From: Deltaproteobacteria bacterium CG11_big_fil_rev_8_21_14_0_20_47_16
GTDB taxonomy: Bacteria; UBA10199; GCA-002796325; 1-14-0-20-47-16
NCBI GenBank assembly: GCA_002796325.1
Contig: PCXA01000019.1
Span: 15,153-52,947, forward strand
Reading direction: 5' to 3'
Length of the DNA stretch: 37,795 bases
Positions 30,525 to 37,795 of the stretch are shown in pieces (the stretch's first letter is position 1; each line of letters begins with the position of its first letter). The notes beneath the pieces are model-generated. The model made no database searches, was not told the origin of the DNA, and saw nothing but the letters and a program-made list of their open reading frames with translations. A program made the translations under genes and the position numbers.

Positions 30525-30560
30525 CCCTCGGTAGCCGATAGCTGCCGAGGGTTTTCTTTT
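30525..30560 (+). terminator. Terminator hairpin of the histone gene that carries the ccmE ribosome site
   Basis: CCCTCGGTAGC and GCTGCCGAGGG form an 11-pair stem (one G-U pair) with a four-base CGAT loop, followed by TTTTCTTTT. It can terminate the histone transcript. The T tract ends right at the ccmE start (ATG 30561), and the only ribosome-site-like sequence for ccmE, GAGGG, is the last part of the 3' arm. Readthrough transcripts would thus have the ccmE ribosome site paired away. Confidence 0.75.
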
Positions 30561-30950
30561 ATGAATCGATACATTGTTGGCACAATTTTGATAGTAGCTG
30601 GGCTCGTCTACATGGGCGTCACCGTCTTTCGCTCGTCGATGCAGTACTATGTTACGGTAAGCGAGTTTCGCAGTAATGAATCCAAATACGATGGTAAGAC
30701 ACTTAAGGTTGCAGGCAAAGTAAAAGAGGGTAGTGTCCAAAAGACAGTTGATGCGGGCATGCCTGTTTATACGTTCACGGTCGTCGATGCGGGCCAAGAG
30801 TTGCAGGTGGTTTATCGCGGCTTGGTGCCGGATACCTTTAAAGCAGGCTCCGATGTGGTGGCCACAGGCCACATGCAGGGGGATCACTTTGAAGCGAATC
30901 ACATTCTTGCCAAATGCGCATCTAAATATGAGGCCAAGGTCCAATCATGA
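30561..30950 (+). CDS. ccmE: CcmE heme chaperone with CxxxY heme-binding motif
   Basis: A 129-residue periplasmic heme chaperone of cytochrome c maturation, with an N-terminal membrane anchor (YIVGTILIVAGLVYMGVTVF). The beta-barrel part contains YDGKTLKVAGKVKEGSV, YTFTVVDAGQELQVVYRGLVPDTFKAGSDVVATGHM, the conserved CcmE pattern ('vy.G.lpDlF..g..vva.G'). The heme-binding segment is LAKCASKY: Cys119 and Tyr123 replace the usual His...Tyr (HxxxY, as in LAKHDENY of E. coli). CxxxY variants are known from Desulfovibrio and some archaea and define 'system I*'. The stop overlaps the ccmF start (ATGA). The start codon follows a T tract, see the terminator at 30525. Confidence 0.9.
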   Translation: MNRYIVGTILIVAGLVYMGVTVFRSSMQYYVTVSEFRSNESKYDGKTLKVAGKVKEGSVQKTVDAGMPVYTFTVVDAGQELQVVYRGLVPDTFKAGSDVVATGHMQGDHFEANHILAKCASKYEAKVQS

Positions 30951-32818
30951 TTCCTGAAATTGGCAGTGCCATGATCACACTTGTTATTCCCGCCAGCATC
31001 TTTAGCCTGGTCGCTGGGCTTTTGGGTGGACGCATGGCCAATGCCGCATGGCAAACCACACGCCTCATCATGATGATGCTTGTGGGTGCTTCCATACTCT
31101 TAATTCTGGCCTTCATCGCAAACGATTATTCCATTGCTTACGTTGCCCATTATTCCAACCGATCACTACCGTTCTTTTATAAAATTACCGGGTTGTGGGC
31201 AGGTCTCGATGGATCATTGCTTTTTTGGGTGACGATTTTGTCAGTGTTGGGGTTTGTCATGATGCACCGCTTGCAAAAGCAGGCACCTGAGTTAGTAGCC
31301 GTTGCCAATGCGAGCGTTATGGGTGTAATCTTCTTTTTCGCACTCATGCTTTTGTTCCCAGCCAATCCGTTTACGCGACTTGTGACAACACCCGCCGACG
31401 GCACAGGGCTCAATCCACTTTTACAAAATGAATATATGGTTATTCATCCACCCAGTCTTTACATGGGCTATGTGAGCGCGGCGATTCCATTTGCGATTGC
31501 AATGGCCATGATGTGGCGCCGCAAGGCGACGGATATTGATTCGCAAATCCTGCGCCCATGGTTGTATCTGTGCTGGACATTCTTAACATTGGGCAACTTG
31601 TTGGGCATGCACTGGGCCTATGTGGAGCTGGGTTGGGGCGGCTTTTGGGCCTGGGACCCCGTGGAAAATGCCGCGGTCATGCCGTGGTTTGTCCTGACCG
31701 GACTACTCCACAGTATGATTGTGCAAGAGCGCCGTGGTCAATTCCGTATGTGGAACATGGTGCTGGTTGTGCTCGCATTCATGCTCACACTGTTTGGAAC
31801 GTATCTAACACGTAGTGGTATCGTGCAATCGGTACACGCGTTTTCCAATTCAACATTGGGGCCTTATTTTATTTCACTCATGATTGTGACAGCGCTTGTG
31901 GGATTCGGCAGTATCGTTGCCCATCGCAAATCACTCCAGCCTAGGGCACTTTTCGAATCTGTGGTGTCAAAAGAGGGCGCGTATCTTTTGTGTACAATTT
32001 TAATGGTTGCAGCAACGGTTGCCATCATCTGGGGCACCATGATGCCAACAATCACAGAAGCAATCTCTGGTGACCGTGTGACCGTTGGTCCACCGTACTT
32101 TAATCGGATGATGGCGCCCATCGGCTTATTCGTCTTACTCCTGATGGGTGTTGGTCCCGTTGCCAAGTGGACGCATGATGAGTTGTTGCCACTACTCAAG
32201 CGGATTTGGTTGCCGACTTTTGTAGCGGGATGCGTTGCATTGATTGCATGGTATAAGGGTCTATTGAATCCCTACATGTATAGCGCCGCAATAATGGTGG
32301 CGTTTGCGTTTACCACGACTGTCCATAAGCTTTTTACTGGTAAGCGGCGCAATCCCAGACGCGAAGGTGCGTATATTGTGCACCTTGGTTTTGTCATCAT
32401 GTTCCTTGGCTTTGCAGGAGCTGCTTATCAAGGAGAGCGTTCTGTTGAATTGCATGCCGGTGAAACAGCCAGCTTCCGTGGCTATGAATTTGAAATGAAG
32501 GGGATTAACTACTGGCGCGATCGCCATAAAGAAACGATCGAAGCTGTCGTTAATGTGACTTATGCGGGTAAGGAAATTGATGAACTGCGGCCTTCACACT
32601 TTTTATATGTCGGCTCCGAGCAACCCACAAGTGAAGTCGATATTCATCGGCGGTTTGGTGAGGACGTCTATTTGATTATGGGTGGTTTTGATTACGACAA
32701 AAAATCAGCAGAGTTTAAAATTATGATTAACCCGCTGGTGAATTTAATTTGGCTCGGCGGTGCCATCATGGGGCTCGGCATTGGCTGGATGTGGTGGCCA
32801 CGGAGGAAATATGCGTAA
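30947..32818 (+). CDS. ccmF: CcmF cytochrome c heme lyase subunit
   Basis: A 623-residue, many-pass membrane protein that joins heme to apocytochrome c. It has the heme-binding WWD motif WGGFWAWDPVENAA (230-243), histidine motif IHPPSLYMGY (166-175), 'MHWAYVELGW' leading into WWD, and later THLTRSG-like GTYLTRSGIVQSVHAF and the C-terminal periplasmic domain (ELHAGETASFRGYEFEMKGI). The length is in the normal range. Its ATG overlaps the ccmE stop; its stop overlaps the start of the next gene, so the operon is tightly coupled. Confidence 0.95.
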   Translation: MIPEIGSAMITLVIPASIFSLVAGLLGGRMANAAWQTTRLIMMMLVGASILLILAFIANDYSIAYVAHYSNRSLPFFYKITGLWAGLDGSLLFWVTILSVLGFVMMHRLQKQAPELVAVANASVMGVIFFFALMLLFPANPFTRLVTTPADGTGLNPLLQNEYMVIHPPSLYMGYVSAAIPFAIAMAMMWRRKATDIDSQILRPWLYLCWTFLTLGNLLGMHWAYVELGWGGFWAWDPVENAAVMPWFVLTGLLHSMIVQERRGQFRMWNMVLVVLAFMLTLFGTYLTRSGIVQSVHAFSNSTLGPYFISLMIVTALVGFGSIVAHRKSLQPRALFESVVSKEGAYLLCTILMVAATVAIIWGTMMPTITEAISGDRVTVGPPYFNRMMAPIGLFVLLLMGVGPVAKWTHDELLPLLKRIWLPTFVAGCVALIAWYKGLLNPYMYSAAIMVAFAFTTTVHKLFTGKRRNPRREGAYIVHLGFVIMFLGFAGAAYQGERSVELHAGETASFRGYEFEMKGINYWRDRHKETIEAVVNVTYAGKEIDELRPSHFLYVGSEQPTSEVDIHRRFGEDVYLIMGGFDYDKKSAEFKIMINPLVNLIWLGGAIMGLGIGWMWWPRRKYA

Positions 32819-33341
32819 ACTATTTGTATTACTCACCTTAATTTTTGCATCGCACGTTGCACATGCGCAATCTATGGCGGATCAGCTTAAAAATTCGCCG
32901 CTGGGCAAAATTCCCGTGGGTGTTTTGACGGGCGTGCTAACGAAAGAGGGCAAGCCGCTTGCAAACTATCCACTCGTCATTCAGGTACAGCAATCTGGTC
33001 AAACGGTGTTGACGCTACCCAAAAACACAGACGCCAACGGCACGTTTGAATTTAAAAATATATTCCGCGCACCAGAATTTTCTTATTCCGTATTTTCCGA
33101 AGACGCCGGAAAAGTGTACCGCTATGGCCCCTTTGCTATGAAGGATGCCAAACTTAAAATTAGCTTCGCCATTAGCGCAAAGACCGAAATTGGTGAAATG
33201 CCGTCTCAGCCCAAAGCTGCTGCTTCTGAACCTGTCCCAGAAAAGGGGGAGTGGGTTTGGTATCAAGTGGTTGCACTTCTAATGTTGGGCGCAGTCTTGG
33301 GTGCATTGGGCACTGTGATCGTCAATCGACGGAGAAAATAA
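32811..33341 (+). CDS. Unknown secreted, C-terminally membrane-anchored protein inside the ccm operon
   Basis: A 176-residue protein starting at 32811, overlapping the ccmF stop. Signal peptide MRKLFVLLTLIFASHVAHA (cleavage before Q20); residues about 35-115 form a beta-sandwich (GVLTKEGKPLANYPLVIQVQ, NTDANGTFEFKNIF) of carboxypeptidase-regulatory type; a Pro/Ala/Glu linker; one membrane helix at about 150-170 ending in RRRK, so the domain faces the periplasm. It sits where ccmH/ccmG-type genes are often found but has no CxxC, so it cannot be a thiol protein. A similar gene may exist in other 'system I*' operons; I do not recognise a name. Its stop overlaps the ccmA start (TAATG). Confidence 0.75.
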   Translation: MRKLFVLLTLIFASHVAHAQSMADQLKNSPLGKIPVGVLTGVLTKEGKPLANYPLVIQVQQSGQTVLTLPKNTDANGTFEFKNIFRAPEFSYSVFSEDAGKVYRYGPFAMKDAKLKISFAISAKTEIGEMPSQPKAAASEPVPEKGEWVWYQVVALLMLGAVLGALGTVIVNRRRK

Positions 33342-33931
33342 TGCTCAGCTTGCAAAACATTGGCCATCACTATCAGCACTGGGTGTTGAAAGACGTGTCG
33401 ATGAAGTTGCGTGTGGGGCAACGGTGTATTCTTACAGGTGCTAATGGGTCGGGCAAAACCACACTACTCAAAATTTGTGCCGGTCTTCTTACGTCTACGC
33501 AGGGCAAGCGCATCATCGATCGCGATACAAAAGTGTCATGCGTTCTCGCATCTTCCTTTTTATATGCTGAACTCACCGTTCTTGAAAATCTCAAACTCTA
33601 TGCCACTCTTCAAAATCAAAAATCCGATGTCGTGGATTGGGCAATTCACACCTGGGGATTAAAATCATTTATGCAGCAGTCTGTCGCCACGCTTTCGTTG
33701 GGGCAGACGCAACGTGCGTCACTCGCACGCGCCACATTTTCCAGTCCCAATTTCTTGTGCCTCGATGAACCAAGTAATGCGCTTGATGCGGAAGGCCTGG
33801 GATTGCTAGAGGCCTATCTTCAGTCTTTTGATGGTCTGGCACTGATTGCCACACACGATCCAGGCAGTTTTGAACCACTCGCCAACACTCATTTGCGATT
33901 GCATGACGATCATCGATTGGAGCTGCGATGA
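33341..33931 (+). CDS. ccmA: CcmA heme exporter ATP-binding protein
   Basis: A 196-residue ABC ATPase that works with CcmB and CcmC to load heme on CcmE. Walker A GANGSGKTT (33-41), signature LSLGQTQRASLARA (118-131), Walker B FLCLDEPSNALD (138-149), H-loop THD (171-173). The signature has SLGQ in place of SGGQ, as in many CcmA. The start ATG at 33341 overlaps the previous stop; a reading starting at 33251 runs inside that gene and is not used. Stop and next start overlap by four bases. Confidence 0.93.
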   Translation: MLSLQNIGHHYQHWVLKDVSMKLRVGQRCILTGANGSGKTTLLKICAGLLTSTQGKRIIDRDTKVSCVLASSFLYAELTVLENLKLYATLQNQKSDVVDWAIHTWGLKSFMQQSVATLSLGQTQRASLARATFSSPNFLCLDEPSNALDAEGLGLLEAYLQSFDGLALIATHDPGSFEPLANTHLRLHDDHRLELR

Positions 33932-34587
33932 TTTTTCAGCTGCTCAAATTAGAATGGCGCTTAAGTCGTGGCTCACTTGCAGTACTCATGAAGTTGGGCT
34001 TCTTTGCATTGCTACTTACAATTTTGTTTTACATTGCACTCGCGCAAGGCATGGGCGAGGCCGCGCGTTATGCCACACAAGTGGTGTGGATCATCTTAGT
34101 CATGGGTGGCATCTTGCAGTGCAACCGCAGCTTTGATTCTGAACGGAACGGCAATGTACTAGACGGCTTGCGCATGATCCCTGGCGCAATCTCAGCATTA
34201 TATATCGCCAAGTGGGTGGCAAACCTTGTCACACTTTGGATTTTACTGGGGCTACTCAGTGTTATGATCATGATATTTTTCAATCTTGCTGCAGATCAAC
34301 TTAACGCCGCATTTTTTATTCCAGCTGCTCTTGGCCTTGTGGGTCTGACAGCAATCGGTACACTTTTTTCCGGAATGGTACGCATGCATCGCGCGCGTGA
34401 CATGGTATTGCCTGTGCTTCTCATTCCCATCATTCTGCCACTTGCCCTGATGGTATCGCGATGGTATGCGGCAATTTCAATTGGTGAGGGAATGTGGGAC
34501 GTCGCTTGGGGCCACTTGGTCGTGGCAACAGACATTTTATTCTTTGCGAGTGCCTGGCTGCTATTCCCAAGTGTGGTGAAGGACTAA
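33928..34587 (+). CDS. ccmB: CcmB heme exporter permease
   Basis: A 219-residue inner-membrane protein with about six hydrophobic segments. 'LLKLEWRLSRGS' at the start, 'VWIILVMGGILQCNRSFDSERNGNVLDGLRMIPG' (the 'l....rlf..D...G.ld.ll..P' element of CcmB) and 'LPVLLIPIILPLALM' later fit the CcmB family. Stop overlaps the ccmC start. Placement between ccmA and ccmC is the classical order. Confidence 0.9.
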   Translation: MIFQLLKLEWRLSRGSLAVLMKLGFFALLLTILFYIALAQGMGEAARYATQVVWIILVMGGILQCNRSFDSERNGNVLDGLRMIPGAISALYIAKWVANLVTLWILLGLLSVMIMIFFNLAADQLNAAFFIPAALGLVGLTAIGTLFSGMVRMHRARDMVLPVLLIPIILPLALMVSRWYAAISIGEGMWDVAWGHLVVATDILFFASAWLLFPSVVKD

Positions 34588-35213
34588 TGAAAAAAATAAT
34601 TTACTTATTTCTACTAATCGCACTTGCCGCCAGCGGCTACGCCATTTTCTTTTATGCGCCAGAAGAAGTCACCCAGGGCATTGTTCAAAAGATTTTCTAC
34701 ATTCATGTGCCATCTGCTTTTGCCATGTACGCCACACTCATCACGGGTGCTGCGCTCGGACTTGGGTATTTAATTCGCCGTGACGATGCACTTGATCAGT
34801 GGGCAGTGAGCTGTATGGAAGTGGCGCTACTTTTTTGTACGATTGTGCTTACCACGGGGCCCATCTGGGCCAAACCGATTTGGGGTGCCTGGTGGACGTG
34901 GGATGCGCGTCTCACATCCACATTCTTTTTGTGGCTCATTTTGATTGCCTACTTTTTGCTGCGCAAGGCGTTTACTGGTACAGAGGCCAAACGCTACTCC
35001 GCGATTCTGGCATTGATTGGCCTACTCGATGTGCCGATTATCATGTTTGCCGTCAAACTCTGGCGCGGAGCCCACCCATCGGTCTTGAGTGCGCGGGAGT
35101 ATCTGCCAAGCGAGATGCGCCAGGTATTTATCCTTTGCATACTAACAATTCAATTCTTGGCGTGGACATTGGTGATCATTCGCAAGTCGATAGAAGCCAA
35201 AAGGAGGGGATAA
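34587..35213 (+). CDS. ccmC: CcmC heme-handling protein
   Basis: A 208-residue, six-helix membrane protein that passes heme to CcmE. The WWD motif is WGAWWTWDARLT (99-110), with the flanking histidines H40 (FYIHVPSA) and H163 (WRGAHPS). The start ATG 34587 shares a base with the ccmB stop; a longer reading from 34494 is inside ccmB. The stop is followed directly by ccmD. Confidence 0.94.
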   Translation: MKKIIYLFLLIALAASGYAIFFYAPEEVTQGIVQKIFYIHVPSAFAMYATLITGAALGLGYLIRRDDALDQWAVSCMEVALLFCTIVLTTGPIWAKPIWGAWWTWDARLTSTFFLWLILIAYFLLRKAFTGTEAKRYSAILALIGLLDVPIIMFAVKLWRGAHPSVLSAREYLPSEMRQVFILCILTIQFLAWTLVIIRKSIEAKRRG

Positions 35214-35315
35214 GTGGACACCAGCACGTATTGCTTTGCAGGCTATGCCGTATTTGCAGTCCTAATTGCATTGTATGTAGGACGTTTGGTTTGGATTTCG
35301 ATCACTCATAAATAA
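35214..35315 (+). CDS. ccmD: CcmD-like small membrane protein
   Basis: A 33-residue protein starting with GTG immediately after the ccmC stop, with AGGAGGGG six bases upstream. Sequence: a short polar N-terminus, then one membrane helix (GYAVFAVLIALYVGRLVW) and a short basic end (ISITHK). CcmD proteins are tiny single-helix proteins that help release heme-loaded CcmE, and this is their standard place after ccmC. The call rests on position, size and topology. Confidence 0.7.
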   Translation: MDTSTYCFAGYAVFAVLIALYVGRLVWISITHK

Positions 35316-35424
35316 ATTTGTCACAAAGAGTTCACACACCTCCAGCCGCTTTCTCACTTGCACACCCATTTTAAATATGACAGATGGCAACGCAAGCTGA
35401 TCCCAACATTCTGGAGGAACTTCA

Positions 35425-36336
35425 ATGGCTGCCCCAACACTGAGTACGACTTACCCTCAAGTCTGGCATGTGCGCATTCCAGACCCAGCTTGTACCAAGC
35501 CACTGAGTCAGTGCCAAAGTGTAGCCATTCCGATCCAGGATCCACAGGTTCAAACCCAACTATGGAGTTATGACCTAAATGGAGATAACGTTTTGGACTG
35601 GCGGGATCTTGAAAAGAGCTATTCAGCAAATGGAGCTATTCACCAGCTTTCTGCACAATGGATTAGCGCTCAAAATGCAGTGGGCAGTGCCTCACTATTC
35701 AAAAGCGAAAAGGTAGTCATTGATTGGGCGCGTTTTGATATGGCCGTTCATGCAGCATACAACAGTGTTCAAGACGTTGATTCTCTACAGTCCCATCATG
35801 TCGATGAAGGTTTTTGGAATTCAGAACACCAATTCAATGCGAATGACTGGCAGACCCTCACACGAGTTTACGGCGCTAATGCGGAGTTACTCGTCTCTCA
35901 AATGCAAGATGCATACACAACCCTGTGGTCATTTACAAAGTCCGCAGGATTGTTTTCTAACGAGATTGTTAGCATCAAGGGAATAGCTGTAGATAGAAAG
36001 TATATTGTTGATCCGGCGCCATTGCCTGCCGGCATGAGACAAGAATTTACTGCTTTGCTGAATAGAATGTCCAAAATTGATGCCTTTTATGGTGCAAATT
36101 TGTTCATGTGCGTTGGCAAGAATTGCCCAGTTAATTCAACTTCAACTCGTCCCCTTGTCAATCACTCCCATAATGGTCAGATTTTGACATGTAGTCACTT
36201 AGAATCGACTGGCACCCCAGATCAACCTGAATGCTCAAGTTTGGTCACACCTCAACGGACATCGTACTCACACAATTTGACGTTCCCTAAGGGTGTTATT
36301 ACCGAGGCTTCAATCCCATATCCTGCTGCTCTGTAG
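35425..36336 (+). CDS. Hypothetical protein with EF-hand-like loop
   Basis: A 303-residue protein of no recognised family. Residues about 48-62 (SYDLNGDNVLDWRDLEK) fit a calcium-binding EF-hand/dockerin-type loop (DxNxDxxxDxxD). A second, weaker version may be EHQFNANDWQTL at about residue 135. The protein has no N-terminal signal peptide. It is rich in Ser, Asn and Gln, with several Cys in the first and last third. TGGAGGAA supplies the ribosome site. It stands downstream of the Ccm operon, but 109 bases of gap and no shared function suggest its own transcription. Confidence 0.65.
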   Translation: MAAPTLSTTYPQVWHVRIPDPACTKPLSQCQSVAIPIQDPQVQTQLWSYDLNGDNVLDWRDLEKSYSANGAIHQLSAQWISAQNAVGSASLFKSEKVVIDWARFDMAVHAAYNSVQDVDSLQSHHVDEGFWNSEHQFNANDWQTLTRVYGANAELLVSQMQDAYTTLWSFTKSAGLFSNEIVSIKGIAVDRKYIVDPAPLPAGMRQEFTALLNRMSKIDAFYGANLFMCVGKNCPVNSTSTRPLVNHSHNGQILTCSHLESTGTPDQPECSSLVTPQRTSYSHNLTFPKGVITEASIPYPAAL

Positions 36337-36341
36337 CAGCC

Positions 36342-37001
36342 CTACATCCGCCGCAATATGGAGCCAGCACGTCGACTCATGCGGTATCCCCGGCGCCCAA
36401 GTCTTTTGGGGTTGGGTAAGATTGATGCCAAAAATGCTGATTCACTGGCACTGAGCTTGGCTGCGGAGTGTTTGAAGTAATATTGTGAAGCTGCTTCGGC
36501 ACCGTATACCCCAGGTCCCCATTCCACGACGTTCAAATACAATTCCAAGATGCGCTGTTTGCTTAGTTCGCGCTCCAACTTGAGTGCGATCAAAAATTCT
36601 TTTAATTTGCGAAATGGATTTTTTGATTTGGAGAGATATAAATTACGGGCCAATTGTTGGGTTATCGTGCTGGCGCCACGCGCAAGCTTTTTCTTCTTCC
36701 AATCATAAATTGCTGCTCTTTTGATTGCTTCCCAGTTAAATCCTTCATGTTCGTAGAATTCATCATCCTCAGCAGCAATGACGGCGCGTTGAAGAGTGGG
36801 GCTGATTTTATTAAGAGGCACCCACTCATAACTAAATGGTGCTGTACTGGTCAGGAGCTGGCGATCCATGAAGGCCGTGGTGATTGGATTAACCGTTCGA
36901 AGTTCGGAAACGTTAGGAATGTTAAAGGTGTCGTAAAGCAATGCCACCCAGATCACACCCAAAATCACCAAAAAACCGATTTTGCGATTGCTCATTTTCA
37001 T
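36342..37001 (-). CDS. mtgA: Monofunctional peptidoglycan glycosyltransferase
   Basis: A 219-residue GT51 enzyme that polymerises lipid II into glycan strands. One N-terminal membrane anchor (IGFLVILGVIWVALLYD) is followed by the GT51 motifs: AAEDDEFYEHEG (76-87, catalytic Glu), GASTITQQLARNLYLS (109-124), RKLKEFLIALKLE (131-143), and ILELYLNVVEWGPGVYGAEAAS (151-172). There is no transpeptidase domain, and the length is that of MtgA. A second Met at residue 3 could be the start. It is divergent from dcd, with 37 bases between the start codons, and convergent with the EF-hand-like gene. Confidence 0.93.
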   Translation of the reverse strand: MKMSNRKIGFLVILGVIWVALLYDTFNIPNVSELRTVNPITTAFMDRQLLTSTAPFSYEWVPLNKISPTLQRAVIAAEDDEFYEHEGFNWEAIKRAAIYDWKKKKLARGASTITQQLARNLYLSKSKNPFRKLKEFLIALKLERELSKQRILELYLNVVEWGPGVYGAEAASQYYFKHSAAKLSASESAFLASILPNPKRLGRRGYRMSRRAGSILRRM

Positions 37002-37038
37002 TGCAAAGAATCATCCCCACGGTTATCCATTCCACACT

Positions 37039-37593
37039 ATGCCAAAACCTGACCACTGGATATGCCGAATGGCGATCGAACACAAGATGATTGAGCCATT
37101 TGCACCCGAGCAAGTACGTGACGGTGGAATCTCCTATGGCACATCCTCATATGGCTATGATTTTCGTGTCACCGAACGGTTTTTGATTCCCAAGCCTACC
37201 CAAGACGGTGTCTTGGACCCCAAAGCCGTTCGCGAGGATATGTTTACTGAATTTATTGGTCCGCATTATGATCTGCCTGCACGCAGCTTTTGTATGGCGC
37301 GCACAGTTGAGTATTTTAGGATTCCGCGTGACATTTTGACAATTGCCACTGGGAAATCCACTTACTCGCGTTGTGGTGTCACGTTGTATATCACGCCATT
37401 TGAACCTGAATGGGAAGGGCATGCCACAATCACAGTTGTTAATTCTAATAATTGCCCTGTACGTATTTATGCCAACGAGGGTATTGGCCAATTGATTTTT
37501 TTGGAAGCATCTGAAGTGTGTGCAACATCATATGCAGACAAGAAGGGCAAGTATCAGGCCCAAAAGGACATTACACATGCCAAATCAGGATAA
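37039..37593 (+). CDS. dcd: dCTP deaminase
   Basis: A 184-residue enzyme converting dCTP to dUTP for dTTP synthesis. Start MPKPDHWICRMAIEHKMIEPF at 37039 matches the usual N-terminus ('...dr.I...a....mI.Pf'). Conserved elements: ISYGTSSYGYDFRV, FCMARTVEYFRIPRDI, GKSTYSRCGVTLYITPFEPEWEGHATI, IYANEGIGQLIFLE. The GKSTYxRCG motif is the substrate/metal-linked core of Dcd trimers. No clear ribosome site precedes the ATG. Its end overlaps the DUF2203 gene by 17 bases. Confidence 0.93.
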   Translation: MPKPDHWICRMAIEHKMIEPFAPEQVRDGGISYGTSSYGYDFRVTERFLIPKPTQDGVLDPKAVREDMFTEFIGPHYDLPARSFCMARTVEYFRIPRDILTIATGKSTYSRCGVTLYITPFEPEWEGHATITVVNSNNCPVRIYANEGIGQLIFLEASEVCATSYADKKGKYQAQKDITHAKSG

Positions 37594-37795
37594 CGACGTT
37601 ACATCTGACGAAAAGCGCTATTTTGAAATTGAGGAGGCCAACGAGACGATTCCATGGCTGAATCACGTTTTCTCGGACATCGCCAAACTTCGATCACGCA
37701 TGACAAACTGCACAGTTGAAGTAGCTGCCAAAATTCAATCTGAAATCGAGGACCAGCTGGATAAAATTGTCGATGAAGGTATTGAAGTGGTTGAT
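37577..37795 (+). CDS. DUF2203-family protein (3' end cut by window)
   Basis: The first 73 codons of a gene running off the right edge. The start ATG at 37577 lies inside the end of dcd in another frame, so the two are cotranscribed. The product contains RYFEIEEANETIPWLNHVFSDIAKLRSRM and a later DQLDKIVDEGIEVVD, the 'RyFtveEAn.llP.l..l...i..lr' opening and 'l...GvevkD' element of DUF2203 proteins. Function of that family is not known to me. Confidence 0.75.
   Translation, partial: MPNQDNDVTSDEKRYFEIEEANETIPWLNHVFSDIAKLRSRMTNCTVEVAAKIQSEIEDQLDKIVDEGIEVVD

Noticed and set aside
1-37795. CRISPR array, rRNA or intact insertion sequence
   Set aside because: No regularly spaced repeats, no rRNA signature and no transposase with flanking inverted repeats were seen.

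Overview
The window joins two kinds of DNA. Positions 1 to about 16,140 are a prophage of contractile-tailed (myovirus) type, encoded almost entirely on the minus strand and visibly richer in G+C. From about 16,500 to the end is ordinary chromosome, poorer in G+C and mostly plus strand. The host is Gram-negative: it has MCE/Mla lipid transport, a lipoprotein, a likely outer-membrane barrel and a cytochrome c maturation (Ccm) operon. A 63-residue single-histone-fold protein and a lysine-rich SWIB protein recall Bdellovibrionota and related 'deltaproteobacterial' lineages. That placement is inference.

Prophage, in its own reading direction (high to low coordinates): a C5-cytosine DNA methyltransferase, a ParB-like/DNA methylase fusion, a small-terminase-like protein, a type IV toxin-antitoxin pair (AbiEi/AbiEii) behind a palindromic operator, and a small plus-strand ORF. 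Then come a portal fused to a Mu-F-like head protein, a prohead protease carrying its scaffold in the same frame (with its own internal ribosome site), a decoration protein, the major capsid protein, five to six connector/neck genes, the tail sheath, the tail tube, and a T4-like baseplate/tail chaperone cut by the window edge. No large terminase lies in the usual slot between the small terminase and the portal; AbiE sits there instead.

Junction (16,000-16,790): no convincing intact gene. It holds imperfect direct repeats, two strong hairpin terminators, a run of small GC-rich hairpins between them, and what looks like a decayed DUF1905-type gene.

Chromosome: a secreted CarboxypepD_reg-like protein and a YHYH lipoprotein. 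Next is an envelope-lipid cluster (mlaE-mlaF-mlaD, an NTF2/SnoaL-like protein, a PAP2 phosphatase, a DgkA-type kinase) followed by a second YHYH protein. Then follow a minus-strand barrel-like protein, the SWIB protein, a cytosolic-carboxypeptidase-type M14 peptidase, a CNT nucleoside transporter, an unrecognised 901-residue protein, and the histone. The Ccm operon runs ccmE-ccmF-(unknown secreted/membrane protein)-ccmA-ccmB-ccmC-ccmD. CcmE carries the CxxxY variant of the heme-binding motif and no ccmG or ccmH is present, which fits the 'system I*' form. The window ends with an EF-hand-like protein, mtgA, dcd and a truncated DUF2203 gene.

The best leads are the bacterial histone together with the SWIB/H1-like protein, the variant Ccm operon with its unknown member, AbiE in the terminase slot, the nested scaffold, and a repeat domain inserted in the sheath and echoed in the decoration protein.
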